Source: Micromonospora costi (lineage in GTDB: Bacteria; Actinomycetota; Actinomycetes; Mycobacteriales; Micromonosporaceae). From it: a DNA stretch of 64,000 nucleotides. A program made the translations under genes and the position numbers. This document shows positions 40,075-48,962 of this stretch, in pieces; positions within the stretch are counted from its first letter, which is position 1, and every line of letters begins with the position of its first letter. The notes under the pieces are model-generated. The model did not search any database. It was not told where the DNA came from and worked only from the letters and a program-made list of their open reading frames with translations. Location: assembly GCF_003626655.1 (NCBI RefSeq), contig NZ_RBAN01000001.1, forward strand, positions 1,612,001-1,676,000. Reading direction: 5' to 3'.

Positions 40075-40794
40075 ATGCGTCTTGTCCGTCTGCTGCCCGA
40101 GCGCTGGCAGAAGTTCATCCACGAGGCGCTCAAATTCGGCATCGTCGGTGGCATCAACACCGCAATCAATTACGCCGTGTTCAATGCGCTGGCACTGACC
40201 GTTTTCGTCGACGGCCAGCTAAAGGCGACGGTGATCGCGACCGTCGTCGCGACGATCACGTCGTACCTCATGAATCGCCACTGGACGTACCGGGATCGAC
40301 CGAAGTCGGCACTCCGTCGCGAGTATGTCCTGTTTCTCCTTTTCAACGCGACGGGCCTGCTCATCGAACTGGGCGTCCTCGCGGCGGCCAAGTACGGCCT
40401 GGGTGTGACCAGTCTGCTGGCGTTGAACGTGGCGAAGACCGGCGGCGTACTGCTGGCCACCATGTTCCGCTTCTGGTCGTACCGGACCTTCGTGTTCCAG
40501 GCCCCCGCGCCGGTGCCCGACGAGAAGGACAACTGGCACCACATCCCGCGGGACGAGTGGGACACGATGGCGGAGATGGACCCGGTCGCCGAGCTGGCCG
40601 AGTCGGTCTCCGAACTCGAGGAGACCGAGTCGCCGGTCCGCGAACAACCGGGTCCGAGCGTCCCGACGACCGGCCTGCCCGTCGCACCGGGCGCGCAGCG
40701 CAAGGCCCGGCTCGACGCCGGCCTCGCGGACGTCGACCTCGACGCCGAGCTGGCCAAGCTCGAGCCCATCACCCGCCGCTTCCCCCGCCGCTAA
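40075..40794 (+). CDS. GtrA-family membrane protein, second of two, with acidic tail
   Basis: The 239-residue protein has the same four-segment GtrA core (FGIVGGINTAINYAVFNAL, YLMNRHWTYRDR, MFRFWSYRTFVF) as its neighbour and then a cytoplasmic C-terminal extension of about 95 residues rich in Asp, Glu, Pro and Val, which the first copy lacks. The ATG at 40075 has AAGG about 8 bases upstream; a GTG at 40066 is the alternative. The pair looks like a tandem duplication that has diverged. The extension might bind a partner; that is inference. Confidence 0.87.
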   Translation: MRLVRLLPERWQKFIHEALKFGIVGGINTAINYAVFNALALTVFVDGQLKATVIATVVATITSYLMNRHWTYRDRPKSALRREYVLFLLFNATGLLIELGVLAAAKYGLGVTSLLALNVAKTGGVLLATMFRFWSYRTFVFQAPAPVPDEKDNWHHIPRDEWDTMAEMDPVAELAESVSELEETESPVREQPGPSVPTTGLPVAPGAQRKARLDAGLADVDLDAELAKLEPITRRFPRR

Positions 40795-40835
40795 CCCTTC
40801 CCGCCGCCGCCCGCCGGCCCGCCCGGCCGGCCTCC

Positions 40836-40886
40836 CGGGGGCGGGCGCCTCGCGGGGGCGGGCGCCTCGCGGGGGCGGGCGCCTCG
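40836..40886. repeat. 17-bp tandem repeat, three copies
   Basis: The unit GGGGGCGGGCGCCTCGC is repeated three times with a 17-bp period (anchor GCGGGCGCCT at 40841, 40858 and 40875), directly before an inverted repeat. It is pure G/C and non-coding. Confidence 0.8.
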
Positions 40887-40887
40887 T

Positions 40888-40948
40888 GTTGATCATGAAG
40901 TTATTGCCCCCGCACACGGCGTGTCGGGGCAATAACTTCATGATCAAC
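40888..40948. repeat. Intergenic inverted repeat, GATC-type copy 4 (perfect)
   Basis: Perfect 23-bp arms (40888-40910 and 40926-40948), of which the left begins GTTGATCATGAAGTTATTGC, enclose a small ACAC-ggc-GTGT hairpin. It lies between the convergent gtrA and PH-domain genes and is among the strongest palindromes in the window. Its arm matches the 20374 element in GATCATG.AGTTAT. Confidence 0.9.
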
Positions 40949-41010
40949 GAGGAGAGGCGGGGCGCCAGCCGGGCGGGGGCGCGGCGCGGGGCGGGCCGGG
41001 GGTGGTCCCG

Positions 41011-41583
41011 TCAGGTTGTGGTGTCGCGCAGGGGCTTGCCCTCGCGCATGTCGGCGAGGATCTCGCGCATCTCACCGTCGCCGAGCGAGTGCTTGTCGTG
41101 CTGGGCCTCGACCAGCTCGTACAGCTTGGTCTGCACCTGGCCCACCCGGGGCACGTCGACGAGGAGGGACTGCCCGCGTTCGCCGGCCGACTCGATGGTG
41201 AGCGTGCCGCAGCCGAGCAGCCGCTCGACGAAGCGCTGGCTCATCGAGTGGTCGTTGACCCGGGTCAGCGGGATGTCCCGGCGGTCCCGGGAGAACACGC
41301 CGTGCTGAAGCAGCACCCGCTCGTTGGTGAAGAGGTAGTGCGTGGTGCGCCAGACCAGGAACGGCCAGAGCCCGAGCCAGAGCACCGCCACCAGTGCGAG
41401 CACACCGATCACGGCCAGCGCGATCGACCCGCCGCCGCCGGAGGGGAGCAGGATCACGCCGGCCACCACCGCGGCGACGGCGAGCACCAGCACCACGACC
41501 GGCCGGATCAGCGCCTTCCAGTGCGGGTGCAGGTGCAGAACGACATGCTCGTCCTCGGTGAGCACGTCTTCGGGGAACGCCAC
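41011..41583 (-). CDS. PH-domain (DUF304/bPH2) membrane protein
   Basis: The GTG at 41583, with GAGGAGG 6 bases upstream, gives 190 residues. Two membrane segments (about 27-48 and 55-78) precede a bacterial PH domain (bPH2) with TTHYLFTNERVLLQHGVFSRDRRDIPLTRVNDHS, followed by a short charged helix. This is a widespread actinobacterial family of unknown role, probably at the inner face of the membrane. It lies downstream of birA on the same strand, with a palindrome between them. Confidence 0.85.
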   Translation of the reverse strand: MAFPEDVLTEDEHVVLHLHPHWKALIRPVVVLVLAVAAVVAGVILLPSGGGGSIALAVIGVLALVAVLWLGLWPFLVWRTTHYLFTNERVLLQHGVFSRDRRDIPLTRVNDHSMSQRFVERLLGCGTLTIESAGERGQSLLVDVPRVGQVQTKLYELVEAQHDKHSLGDGEMREILADMREGKPLRDTTT

Positions 41584-41669
41584 GGAAACCTCCTCGCAGG
41601 AACGGACGGGCTGACCGTAACCGGTCACCGCCCGTGGGGCCATCAGCCGCGCGGCCGGCCCTCACCATC

Positions 41670-41749
41670 CCCCGCGATCTTGCACTTCCGGCCCCCCGTT
41701 CGCGCCTTTTGACCCCTTTCGCCGGGGCAGAAACTGCAAGATCGCGGGG
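41670..41749. repeat. Intergenic inverted repeat, GATC-type copy 5
   Basis: Perfect 15-bp arms CCCCGCGATCTTGCA (41670-41684) and its complement (41735-41749) with an inner GCCCC/GGGGC pairing (about 41691 with 41724). It fills the gap between birA and the PH-domain gene. The GATCTTGCACTTC arm resembles the other GATC-type copies. Confidence 0.8.
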
Positions 41750-41762
41750 AAGGGGGACGGGT

Positions 41763-42638
41763 TCAGCGGAGGTGGAGTACGTCGCCGGCGGCCAGGTGGC
41801 GTTCACCCTCCGGGGTTTCCACCACCAGTTGGCCGTCGGTGTCCACGCCCGTGGCCGTGCCCGTCACCTCGCCGCCGCCGGGCAGGAGGACACGTACCGG
41901 ACGGTCGATCGTCGCGCACGCCGCGAGGTACGCCTCCCGCAGCCCGCTCTCGACGGCGTCCCCTCCGGCGGTACGCCAGCGGTCGTACCAGTCCGCCACG
42001 GAACGCAGCAGCGCCCGCAGCAGCGGGTCCCGGTCGGTGGCCGCCGCCCCGGCCAGCTGCAGCGACGTGGCGGGCAGCCCCGTGGGGTTCTCCGGCAGCT
42101 CGTCGGCGCGCAGCGTGACGTTCAGACCGATGCCCACCACGACGGCCGGGGGCTGGCCCGGCGACGCCCCGGGCGCGGTCTCGGCGAGCACGCCGGCGCA
42201 CTTGGCGCCCTCGATCAGCAGGTCGTTCGGCCACTTGAGCACCGCATCCAGCTCGGCGAGGCGGGCCACCGCATCCACGAGCGCGACGCCGGCCAGCAAC
42301 GGCAGCCAGCCGTACCCCGTGAGCGGCACCGCCGCCCAGCCGCGCTCCGGGACCGCCTCACCCGGCCGGAGCAGGACGCTCGTCGCGATCCCGGCCCGCG
42401 GCGGCGACTGCCACACCCGGCCGCGCCGCCCCCGCCCGGCGGTCTGCCGCTCGGCGACCACCACCAGCCCCTCCGGCTCACCGGCCCGCGCGGCCTCCGC
42501 CGCGTCGGCGTTGGTCGAGCCCGTCTCGGCGTGCAGCTCCAGGCGGGTCCACGGGCCGTACGGGGCGACCAGCGCACGGCGCAGCCGCGCCGCCGACAGC
42601 GGCGGGCGTTCCAGATCGGTGTACGGGGAACCCGGCAT
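41763..42638 (-). CDS. birA: Biotin--[acetyl-CoA carboxylase] ligase (BirA catalytic type)
   Basis: BirA attaches biotin to the lysine of the biotin carrier domain. The 291-residue protein lacks a DNA-binding domain, so it is a monofunctional ligase. The ATP/biotin site GRGRRGRVWQSPP, the KWPNDLLI motif and VVVGIGLNVTLRADELPE are intact, followed by the C-terminal SH3-like domain. It is divergent from the carboxylase beta-subunit gene (84-bp gap). Its natural target here is K549 of the alpha subunit encoded at 59230. Confidence 0.95.
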   Translation of the reverse strand: MPGSPYTDLERPPLSAARLRRALVAPYGPWTRLELHAETGSTNADAAEAARAGEPEGLVVVAERQTAGRGRRGRVWQSPPRAGIATSVLLRPGEAVPERGWAAVPLTGYGWLPLLAGVALVDAVARLAELDAVLKWPNDLLIEGAKCAGVLAETAPGASPGQPPAVVVGIGLNVTLRADELPENPTGLPATSLQLAGAAATDRDPLLRALLRSVADWYDRWRTAGGDAVESGLREAYLAACATIDRPVRVLLPGGGEVTGTATGVDTDGQLVVETPEGERHLAAGDVLHLR

Positions 42639-42722
42639 CCCGCCAGCCTACGGCCGCCGGACGGCCGGCACTGAGGTGTACTGCACAGCGGCCGCGGCCT
42701 GAACCATCGTTATATTCCCTGG

Positions 42723-44306
42723 GTGACTACCGACACCGGGATCAACATCCACACCACGGCGGGCAAGCTGGCGGACCTCGACCGGCGGGTCGACGAGGCG
42801 GTGCACGCCGGGTCGGCGCGGGCGGTCGAGAAGCAGCACGCCCGGGGCAAAAAGACCGCCCGGGAGCGGATCGAGATGCTGCTCGACGAGGGTTCCTTCG
42901 TCGAGCTGGACGAGTTGGCCCGGCACCGGTCCACGAACTTCGGGCTGGAGAGGACCCGCCCGTACGGCGACGGCGTGGTCACCGGCTACGGCACGGTGGA
43001 CGGCCGGCAGGTCTGCGTCTTCGCCCAGGACTTCACGGTGTTCGGTGGCTCCCTCGGCGAGGTCTTCGGCGAGAAGATCGTCAAGGTGATGGACCTCGCC
43101 ATGAAGATCGGCTGCCCGGTGATCGGCATCAACGACTCCGGCGGCGCCCGGATCCAGGAGGGCGTGGTCAGCCTCGGCCTCTACGGCGAGATCTTCTTCC
43201 GCAACGTACGCGCCTCCGGTGTCATCCCGCAGATCTCGCTGGTGATGGGCCCGTGCGCGGGCGGGGCGGTCTACTCCCCCGCGGTCACCGACTTCACGGT
43301 GATGGTCGACCAGACGTCGCACATGTTCATCACCGGCCCGGACGTCATCAAGACCGTCACCGGCGAGGACGTCGGGATGGAGGAACTGGGCGGCGCCCGC
43401 ACCCACAACACCCGCAGCGGCAACGCGCACTACCTCGCGAACGACGAGGAGGACGCGATCGAGTACGTCAAGGCGCTGCTGTCGTACCTCCCGTCGAACA
43501 ACCTCGACGAGCCGGTCGTCTACGACGCGCCCGCCGACCTGGACGTCACCGACGAAGACCGGGAACTGGACACGCTCATCCCGGACTCGGCCAACCAGCC
43601 GTACGACATGCACCAGGTCATCGAGCACGTGCTGGACGACGGGGAGTTCCTCGAGGTCCAGCCGCTGTACGCGCAGAACATCGTGGTGGGCTACGGCCGG
43701 GTCGAGGGGCGGCCGGTGGGCGTGGTGGCGAACCAGCCGATGCACTTCGCCGGCACGCTGGACATCGCCGCGTCGGAGAAGGCCGCGCGCTTCGTGCGCA
43801 CCTGCGACGCGTTCAACATCCCGGTGCTGACCTTCGTGGACGTCCCCGGCTTCCTCCCCGGCACCGGGCAGGAGTGGGACGGCATCATCCGCCGCGGCGC
43901 GAAGCTCATCTACGCGTACGCCGAGGCCACCGTGCCGAAGGTCACGGTGATCACGCGCAAGGCGTACGGCGGGGCGTACGACGTGATGGGCTCCAAGCAC
44001 CTCGGCGCGGACCTGAACTTCGCCTGGCCGACCGCGCAGATCGCCGTGATGGGCGCGCAGGGCGCGGTGAACATCCTGTACCGGGGTGAACTGGCCGCCG
44101 CCGAGGACCCGGCCGCGCTGCGCGCCGAGAAGATCGCCGAGTACGAGGACACCCTCGCCAACCCGTACGTCGCGGCCGAGCGCGGGTACGTCGACTCGGT
44201 GATCCCGCCGCACGAGACCCGGACCCAGATCGTCCGTGCCCTGCGGGTGCTGCGCACCAAGCGCGAGACCCTGCCCCCCAAGAAGCACGGCAACATCCCG
44301 CTCTGA
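42723..44306 (+). CDS. Acyl-CoA carboxylase beta subunit (carboxyltransferase)
   Basis: The 527-residue carboxyltransferase moves the carboxyl group from biotin to acyl-CoA (acetyl- or propionyl-CoA). Both crotonase-like halves are present, with the oxyanion-hole glycine motifs [18 protein letters not shown] and [11 protein letters not shown] in the first and [22 protein letters not shown] and [11 protein letters not shown] in the second, which fits the AccD5/PccB class. The GTG at 42723 is 10 bp after an AT-rich tract; the upstream region has no clear ribosome site. Partners in the window are epsilon (51173) and alpha (59230). Confidence 0.93.
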   Translation: MTTDTGINIHTTAGKLADLDRRVDEAVHAGSARAVEKQHARGKKTARERIEMLLDEGSFVELDELARHRSTNFGLERTRPYGDGVVTGYGTVDGRQVCVFAQDFTVFGGSLGEVFGEKIVKVMDLAMKIGCPVIGINDSGGARIQEGVVSLGLYGEIFFRNVRASGVIPQISLVMGPCAGGAVYSPAVTDFTVMVDQTSHMFITGPDVIKTVTGEDVGMEELGGARTHNTRSGNAHYLANDEEDAIEYVKALLSYLPSNNLDEPVVYDAPADLDVTDEDRELDTLIPDSANQPYDMHQVIEHVLDDGEFLEVQPLYAQNIVVGYGRVEGRPVGVVANQPMHFAGTLDIAASEKAARFVRTCDAFNIPVLTFVDVPGFLPGTGQEWDGIIRRGAKLIYAYAEATVPKVTVITRKAYGGAYDVMGSKHLGADLNFAWPTAQIAVMGAQGAVNILYRGELAAAEDPAALRAEKIAEYEDTLANPYVAAERGYVDSVIPPHETRTQIVRALRVLRTKRETLPPKKHGNIPL

Positions 44307-44340
44307 GCCCACCGCTCGGCGGCCCGCTCCGAGTCTCCGC

Positions 44341-44360
44341 CCCGGCCCGCGCGGGCCGGG
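44341..44360. terminator. 20-bp GC palindrome after the beta-subunit gene
   Basis: CCCGGCCCGC-GCGGGCCGGG is a perfect 20-bp palindrome 35 bp after the stop of the carboxylase gene and between convergent genes. It may end transcription from both sides. Confidence 0.55.
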
Positions 44361-44428
44361 CGGCCGCCCCTGCGCGGGCGACCGCCGCGCGCCGCGGCAC
44401 CCGCCACTGCACCGCGCGACGATCCGTG

Positions 44429-45286
44429 TCAGCAGCCGGGGTTGGCCGCGGCGCACATCCGGGCGGCCGCGACCACGGAGAGCTGCATCAGCTCCGCCTC
44501 GGTCGCCTCGTTCAGGTTGAGCACCGCGATAAGGTCGCCGACCCGCACGACCGCGGTGTCGGTGGGCCGCATCTCGTCGCCGATCGTCTCGCCGGTCTTC
44601 AGGTCGCGGGGCCGCGACACGGTGTGGCGCAGGACGACCGCCTCGTCGCCCGCGAAGCCCCGCCGCACCACCTGCCACGAGTGCACCGCTTCCGCCGTGC
44701 CGGAGCGCCCCTTCAGCTCGTACGGGCCGACGCTGCGCCACCGGGCGCACGGCGCGACGAGCGCGTCGAGTTCGCTGAAGAAGGCACCCGCATCGTCGGG
44801 CGCCAGCCGGTAGAGGCCCTGCGTCGCGACGACGTCGGCGGGCCGCGAGTCGGCGCCCGCCCGCCCCTCCCGCAGCATGGTCTGCGACCGGGAGAGCCGC
44901 GACTCCACCCAGCCCACCGGCAGTCCCTGAGTCTCGCGACAGTGGCCCAGCATGCTCGACAGGTCGACCACCTCACCCAACCCCGACTCGTACAGCTCCA
45001 CGTCGACCGGCTGGGCCAGGTCGGCCGGCTGCAACAGCGCCTCCCGGGCGATCTCGGCCCGCGGGGAGGCGGTCGGGCTGGCCGAGGCGGCCGGCGGCGG
45101 CGACGACCCGCCCGGCACGGCGATCGCCGCCGCGGAGATCCCGGCCAGGGCCAGCACGGCGGTCGCCGCGACGATCCTGCGCCGGCTGCGCCGCCGGGCC
45201 AGCGCGCGGATCTCCTCCGGCCCGGGCCAGTGCACGTCGCGCAGGTCCCGCTGCACCTGTTCGGCGAACGTCAGGTCGTCACGCAT
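44429..45286 (-). CDS. Single-span membrane protein coupled to a sigma factor
   Basis: The 285-residue protein has an N-terminal cytoplasmic segment of about 38 residues, one membrane segment (IVAATAVLALAGISAAAIAV, about 38-57), a Ser/Pro/Ala-rich linker and an outer domain of about 200 residues with several cysteines. Its ATG overlaps the stop of the upstream sigma gene by 8 bases, so translation is coupled. It sits where an anti-sigma factor is expected, but the cytoplasmic part has no zinc-binding HxxxCxxC motif. It is either an unusual regulator or a sensor. Confidence 0.75.
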   Translation of the reverse strand: MRDDLTFAEQVQRDLRDVHWPGPEEIRALARRRSRRRIVAATAVLALAGISAAAIAVPGGSSPPPAASASPTASPRAEIAREALLQPADLAQPVDVELYESGLGEVVDLSSMLGHCRETQGLPVGWVESRLSRSQTMLREGRAGADSRPADVVATQGLYRLAPDDAGAFFSELDALVAPCARWRSVGPYELKGRSGTAEAVHSWQVVRRGFAGDEAVVLRHTVSRPRDLKTGETIGDEMRPTDTAVVRVGDLIAVLNLNEATEAELMQLSVVAAARMCAAANPGC

Positions 45287-45779
45287 CGGCGGCCTCCCCC
45301 AGATCAGAGACGGCGAGCAGCCCGGCGAGCGCGGCGCGCCCGCGGGAGAGGCGGGCCTTGACGGTGCCCACCGGGGCGTCGGTCTCCCGGGCCACCTCGG
45401 CGACCGGCATGCCGAGCAGGTAGTACAGGGCGATCGCGGTGCGCTGCTCCTCGGGAAGCCGGCGCAGCGCGGCCACCACCTCGACGGTCTCGGTGCCCGG
45501 CGGCGGCACCGTCTCGACGGCGCCGTGCCGCAGGTACGCGCGCGCCCGGCTGCGCAGGCTGCGCCAGCGGCTGACCGCGATGCGGGTGGCCACCACGCGG
45601 GTCCACGCCTCCGGATCCTCGTAGCCGCTCACGGTCGACCACCGCTGCCAGGCCCGGATGTACGCCTCCTGGACGGCATCCTGCGCCTCGGCGAGGTTGC
45701 CGGTGAGCACGTAGACGAACCCGAGCAGCCGTTGCCGGCTGCCCCGGTAGAACTCGTCGAACCCCTCGACGTCCGGCAC
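45279..45779 (-). CDS. ECF (SigE-type) RNA polymerase sigma factor
   Basis: The 166-residue sigma factor has region 2 (GNLAEAQDAVQEAYIRAWQRW, about 30-50) and region 4 with the helix-turn-helix LPEEQRTAIALYYLLGMPVAEVARETD (about 106-132). It is of the short SigE-type (actinobacterial ECF group). The GTG at 45779 has a clear site GGGAGG at 7 bases. It is translationally coupled to a downstream membrane protein that may control it. Its promoter and regulon cannot be read from the window. Confidence 0.92.
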   Translation of the reverse strand: MPDVEGFDEFYRGSRQRLLGFVYVLTGNLAEAQDAVQEAYIRAWQRWSTVSGYEDPEAWTRVVATRIAVSRWRSLRSRARAYLRHGAVETVPPPGTETVEVVAALRRLPEEQRTAIALYYLLGMPVAEVARETDAPVGTVKARLSRGRAALAGLLAVSDLGEAADA

Positions 45780-45840
45780 CTGGTTACCTCCCCGTGCGGT
45801 CGCAGGTGACACGCGCCGGACGGTGCGGGCGGTTGCCTCC

Positions 45841-46824
45841 TCAGCCGAGCATTTTCGCCAGCTCGGCGTACGGGAACTCGCCGGCCGGGATCCGCTCGCG
45901 CACGGCCCGGCGCACCGCCTGTTGCACCGCGGCGTTCGCCGACGTCGGTACGCCGTGCAGCCGGCCCAGCAGCACGATCTCCCCGTTGAGATGGTCGGTC
46001 TCGGCCGAGCCGGCGCCCCGGGCCAGGCTCTGCCAGGTGGAGCCGCCGGCCCGCTGCTCGCCGCCGACCGGGCGGTGCCGCACGAGGTCGCCGCGCGCGG
46101 CCGCCTCCTCCGCGCGGTCGGTGTGCGCGATGCGCGCCGCGGCGAGCACCGCCTCGCCCTCGGCCCGCACCCGCTCGGCCAGGTCCTCCGGGTACGCGCG
46201 CCCGAACAGCGCCTGCACACCGTTGCCGAGATTCCCCAGCAGCTTGCCGTACTTCCAGCGCATCACGTCGTCGCGTACCGGCGCCACGAAACCGGCGGCG
46301 GTCAACTCGGCGGCGACCGCGCGGTCGGTGTCGTCCGATCCGGACGGGTAGCGCCCGAGGTGCAGCACACCCGGATGGGGGTGGCCGTTGGCCACCACCA
46401 CGCCCGGGTCGAGGTGGGTGGCCGGAAGCCAGACGCAGACCCCGTGGACGCGGGCGAAGAGCCGCAGGGCGGCGGCCTCGTTGGCCACACCGTTCTGTGC
46501 AGTGAACAGGGGCAGCCGCTCCCCCGCCGTACCGCCGCCGGCCACCGGCGCGTCCACCCAGGTGGCGAGCGCCGCCTCGGTGTCCTGCGACTTCACGGTG
46601 AGCACCAGGACGGTGTCGGCGGGCAGGGGCCGCCCGTCCGGCCGGTCGGTGGCGGGGAGCCGAAGGCTCCGCTCCTGCTCCGGCTGCCGGAGGGTCAGGC
46701 CACGCTCCCGAATCGCGGCGAGATGCGCGCCCCGCGCCACCAGCGTGACCTCGTACCCGGCGTCCGCGAGCCGCGCCCCGATGGTGCCGCCGACCGCTCC
46801 CGCCCCGATGATCAGATAGCGCAC
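45841..46824 (-). CDS. Ketopantoate-reductase-family protein (PanE/ApbA-like)
   Basis: The 327-residue protein has the NADP-binding GAGAVGGTIGARLADAG (7-23), the TVKSQDTEAAL segment with the catalytic lysine, the TAQNGVANE segment and the C-terminal helical domain with MRWKYGKLLGN. Paralogues of PanE in actinobacteria often lack pantothenate activity, so the family is certain but the substrate is not. The GTG at 46824 is the start. It lies 28 bp after the M50 gene on the same strand. Confidence 0.85.
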   Translation of the reverse strand: MRYLIIGAGAVGGTIGARLADAGYEVTLVARGAHLAAIRERGLTLRQPEQERSLRLPATDRPDGRPLPADTVLVLTVKSQDTEAALATWVDAPVAGGGTAGERLPLFTAQNGVANEAAALRLFARVHGVCVWLPATHLDPGVVVANGHPHPGVLHLGRYPSGSDDTDRAVAAELTAAGFVAPVRDDVMRWKYGKLLGNLGNGVQALFGRAYPEDLAERVRAEGEAVLAAARIAHTDRAEEAAARGDLVRHRPVGGEQRAGGSTWQSLARGAGSAETDHLNGEIVLLGRLHGVPTSANAAVQQAVRRAVRERIPAGEFPYAELAKMLG

Positions 46825-46852
46825 GACCCCATTCTGCCCCTGCTCTGCCCGG

Positions 46853-47596
46853 TCAGAGGGTGAGCCGGCCGTCGCTGAGCAGCGGGTCGGCCAGCAGGGT
46901 GGCGCCGACGACCAGCACGGCGAGGTTGACCAGGGCGAACACGGTCACCCAGAAGAACGCGGGGAACGGGGTGAGCCCGGCCAACTGGTCGGCGTCGGAG
47001 GCCGGCATCCGTCCCCGCGAGCGCAGGCGTTGCAGCTCGACAACCGGCCGTACGCCGCCGAGCAGCAGGAACCACACCCCGACGTACGCGAACGCGGCCT
47101 GGACCTGCGGCGAGGCGTACCAGGAGACGGCGAGCACCACGCCACCGGTGACCAGGAGCGACACCACGCCGAACGCGTTGCGGATCATCACGAGCATCGC
47201 GAGCAGCAGCACGACGGCCACCCAGAGCAGCAGGGTGATCCGGTTGCCGCCGAGCAGCCACGCGCCCGCCAGCCCGACCAGCGGCGGGGCCACGTAACCG
47301 GCGAGCAGGGTGAGGATCATGCCGGGCCCGCTGGGCCGGCCGGCGGAGAGGGTCAGGCCGGACGTGTCCGAGTGGAGCCGGATGCCGCGCAGCTTGCGGC
47401 CCGTCAGCAGGGCGACCAGGGCGTGCCCGCCCTCGTGGGCGATGGTGATCGCGTTGCGGCCGATCCGCCACGGCAGCCGCGTGGACACGACCACCAGCGC
47501 GACCGCCGCGGTGACGATGACCAGCAGCGGCGGCGGGTCGGGCTGCGCACCGAACAGCCGGTCCCAGAGGTCGGTCAGCCCGTCGAACGACACCAT
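46853..47596 (-). CDS. M50-family membrane metallopeptidase
   Basis: The ATG at 47596 gives 247 residues with about six hydrophobic segments. The zinc motif HEGGH at 54-58 (IAHEGGHALVALL) sits at the end of the first segment pair, as in M50B-like peptidases, and the later conserved Asn/Asp ligand may lie in the region near SDADQL. Such proteins cut substrates inside the membrane; the actinobacterial subgroup has no known target. It may form a unit with the ketopantoate-reductase-like gene that follows it by 28 bp. Confidence 0.82.
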   Translation of the reverse strand: MVSFDGLTDLWDRLFGAQPDPPPLLVIVTAAVALVVVSTRLPWRIGRNAITIAHEGGHALVALLTGRKLRGIRLHSDTSGLTLSAGRPSGPGMILTLLAGYVAPPLVGLAGAWLLGGNRITLLLWVAVVLLLAMLVMIRNAFGVVSLLVTGGVVLAVSWYASPQVQAAFAYVGVWFLLLGGVRPVVELQRLRSRGRMPASDADQLAGLTPFPAFFWVTVFALVNLAVLVVGATLLADPLLSDGRLTL

Positions 47597-47701
47597 GGGG
47601 CGCGAGCCTACCGGTAAGCCGAGCCGGAGATCACCTTCGTGACGCAGCGTCGCGCACCGGCCACGAGTTGTCCAGATGTCCGGCGTCCATGCGGCCGCCA
47701 A

Positions 47702-47782
47702 TGAAAGTTTCTTTAGGCCCCCTTGCGATCTTGGGCAGTTACCTCCAAAGATTTCCATCAATCGATAGGTTCCCCTTGGAGG
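47702..47782 (+). promoter_or_regulatory. Candidate operator and ribosome-site-masking hairpin before the GH25 gene
   Basis: GAAAGTTTC (47703-47711), a short palindrome, lies in an AT-rich island of a very GC-rich region about 80 bp before the lysozyme gene. CCTCCAA (47742-47748) is the exact complement of TTGGAGG (47776-47782), the gene's ribosome site, with a 27-nt loop between them. The leader could therefore fold and hide the ribosome site. Both points are read from sequence only. Confidence 0.4.
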
Positions 47783-47787
47783 CTCCC

Positions 47788-48540
47788 ATGTCCCGTACCA
47801 GATCTCCCCTGCGTCGGTTCCTCGCGGCCGGCCTCACCGTCCTCGCCACCGCGGCCGCCGCGCTCGTGGCCACCGCCGGCCCGGCCTCCGCGGCCACCGT
47901 CGCCGGCATCGACGTGTCGCGCTATCAGGGCAGCATCAACTGGACCAGCGTCCGCAACGCCGGCATCGAGTTCGCCTTCATCAAGGCCACCGAGGGCACG
48001 AGCTACAAGGACCCGAACTTCAACGCGAACTACACCAACGCCTACTACGCCGGCGTGATCCGCGGGGCGTACCACTTCGCCCGGCCCAACATCTCATCCG
48101 GCGCGGTCCAGGCCAACTACCTCGCCTCCAACGGCGGCGCCTGGTCGGCCGACAGCCGTACGCTCCCCGCGGCGCTGGACCTGGAGGCCAACCCGTACAC
48201 CGGTGGCTACTGCTACGGCCTCAGCACCACCGGCATGCGCAACTGGGTGCAGGACTTCCTCAACACGTACCGCTCGCGCACCGGCCGCTACGCGGTCATC
48301 TACACGACGACCAGCTGGTGGAACCAGTGCACCGGCAGCTGGACCGGGCCGTGGGCCAACCACCCGCTGTGGATCGCCCGCTGGGCCAGCTCTCCCGGCA
48401 CCCTGCCGGCCGGCGCGCCGTTCTGGAGCTTCTGGCAGTACACCAGCTCCGGCAGTGTCTCCGGCATCAGCGGCGCCGTCGACCGCAACTACTGGAACGG
48501 CGACCGGTCCCGGCTGATCGCCCTCGCCAACAACACCTGA
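47788..48540 (+). CDS. Secreted GH25 family lysozyme
   Basis: The 250-residue protein has a Sec-type signal peptide with twin arginine near its start (MSRTRSPLRRF, cleavage after AGPASA about residue 33), and a GH25 domain with GIDVSRYQGSINW, EFAFIKATEGTSYKDPNF, the catalytic DLEAN and the end FWQYTSSG. It would cut peptidoglycan outside the cell. The ATG at 47788 has TTGGAGG at 5 bases; the same ribosome site can pair with an upstream CCTCCAA. Confidence 0.92.
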   Translation: MSRTRSPLRRFLAAGLTVLATAAAALVATAGPASAATVAGIDVSRYQGSINWTSVRNAGIEFAFIKATEGTSYKDPNFNANYTNAYYAGVIRGAYHFARPNISSGAVQANYLASNGGAWSADSRTLPAALDLEANPYTGGYCYGLSTTGMRNWVQDFLNTYRSRTGRYAVIYTTTSWWNQCTGSWTGPWANHPLWIARWASSPGTLPAGAPFWSFWQYTSSGSVSGISGAVDRNYWNGDRSRLIALANNT

Positions 48541-48560
48541 CCCGCACCGGGCAGGCAGGT

Positions 48561-48615
48561 GGCGGCAGCGGGATCGGCTCCGACCGTACGGTCGGCAACC
48601 GGTCCGGCTGCCGCC
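48561..48615. terminator. Nested palindrome between the lysozyme gene and the next gene
   Basis: Outer arms GGCGGCAGC (48561-48569) and GCTGCCGCC (48607-48615) enclose the perfect 16-bp palindrome CCGACCGTACGGTCGG (48580-48595). It is 20 bp after the lysozyme stop, with a convergent small gene on the other side. Confidence 0.65.
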
Positions 48616-48631
48616 CCGGCCGCCCGTCGGG

Positions 48632-48874
48632 TCAGGCCCGGCGCCGGTTCCCCACCGGCACCGCGACGCGGGCGGGCAGGGCGTCCTCACGGACGAGGGG
48701 TGCACGGCGGCTCACCCGCCAGGCGCCCACTCCGGCGACGGTGACGGCCACGACGCTGAGCAGCGCGATGAGCGCCGGGATCCCGATGCTGGCCAGGAGC
48801 AGGACGGCGTCGCCGAGCGCGACGAGCATCCACAGTGCCACCCGTGGCCGGGTGTCCCTCCGTCGGTAACCCAT
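48632..48874 (-). CDS. Small membrane protein of unknown function
   Basis: The ATG at 48874 with the strong site GGAAGGAGG 6 bases upstream gives 80 residues: a basic start (MGYRRRDTRPR), one long or two short hydrophobic segments (about 12-52) and a basic end. No family is recognised. A longer in-frame start upstream has no ribosome site. It lies 88 bp after the kinase gene on the same strand and could be co-transcribed with it. Confidence 0.65.
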   Translation of the reverse strand: MGYRRRDTRPRVALWMLVALGDAVLLLASIGIPALIALLSVVAVTVAGVGAWRVSRRAPLVREDALPARVAVPVGNRRRA

Positions 48875-48962
48875 GTCGTACCTCCTTCCGTCGTCGGGGT
48901 TCAGGTACCCCGGACGGTGGGAGGTCATGCGAACGAGTCTCGCGGCCGCGCCGATCCCGCGG

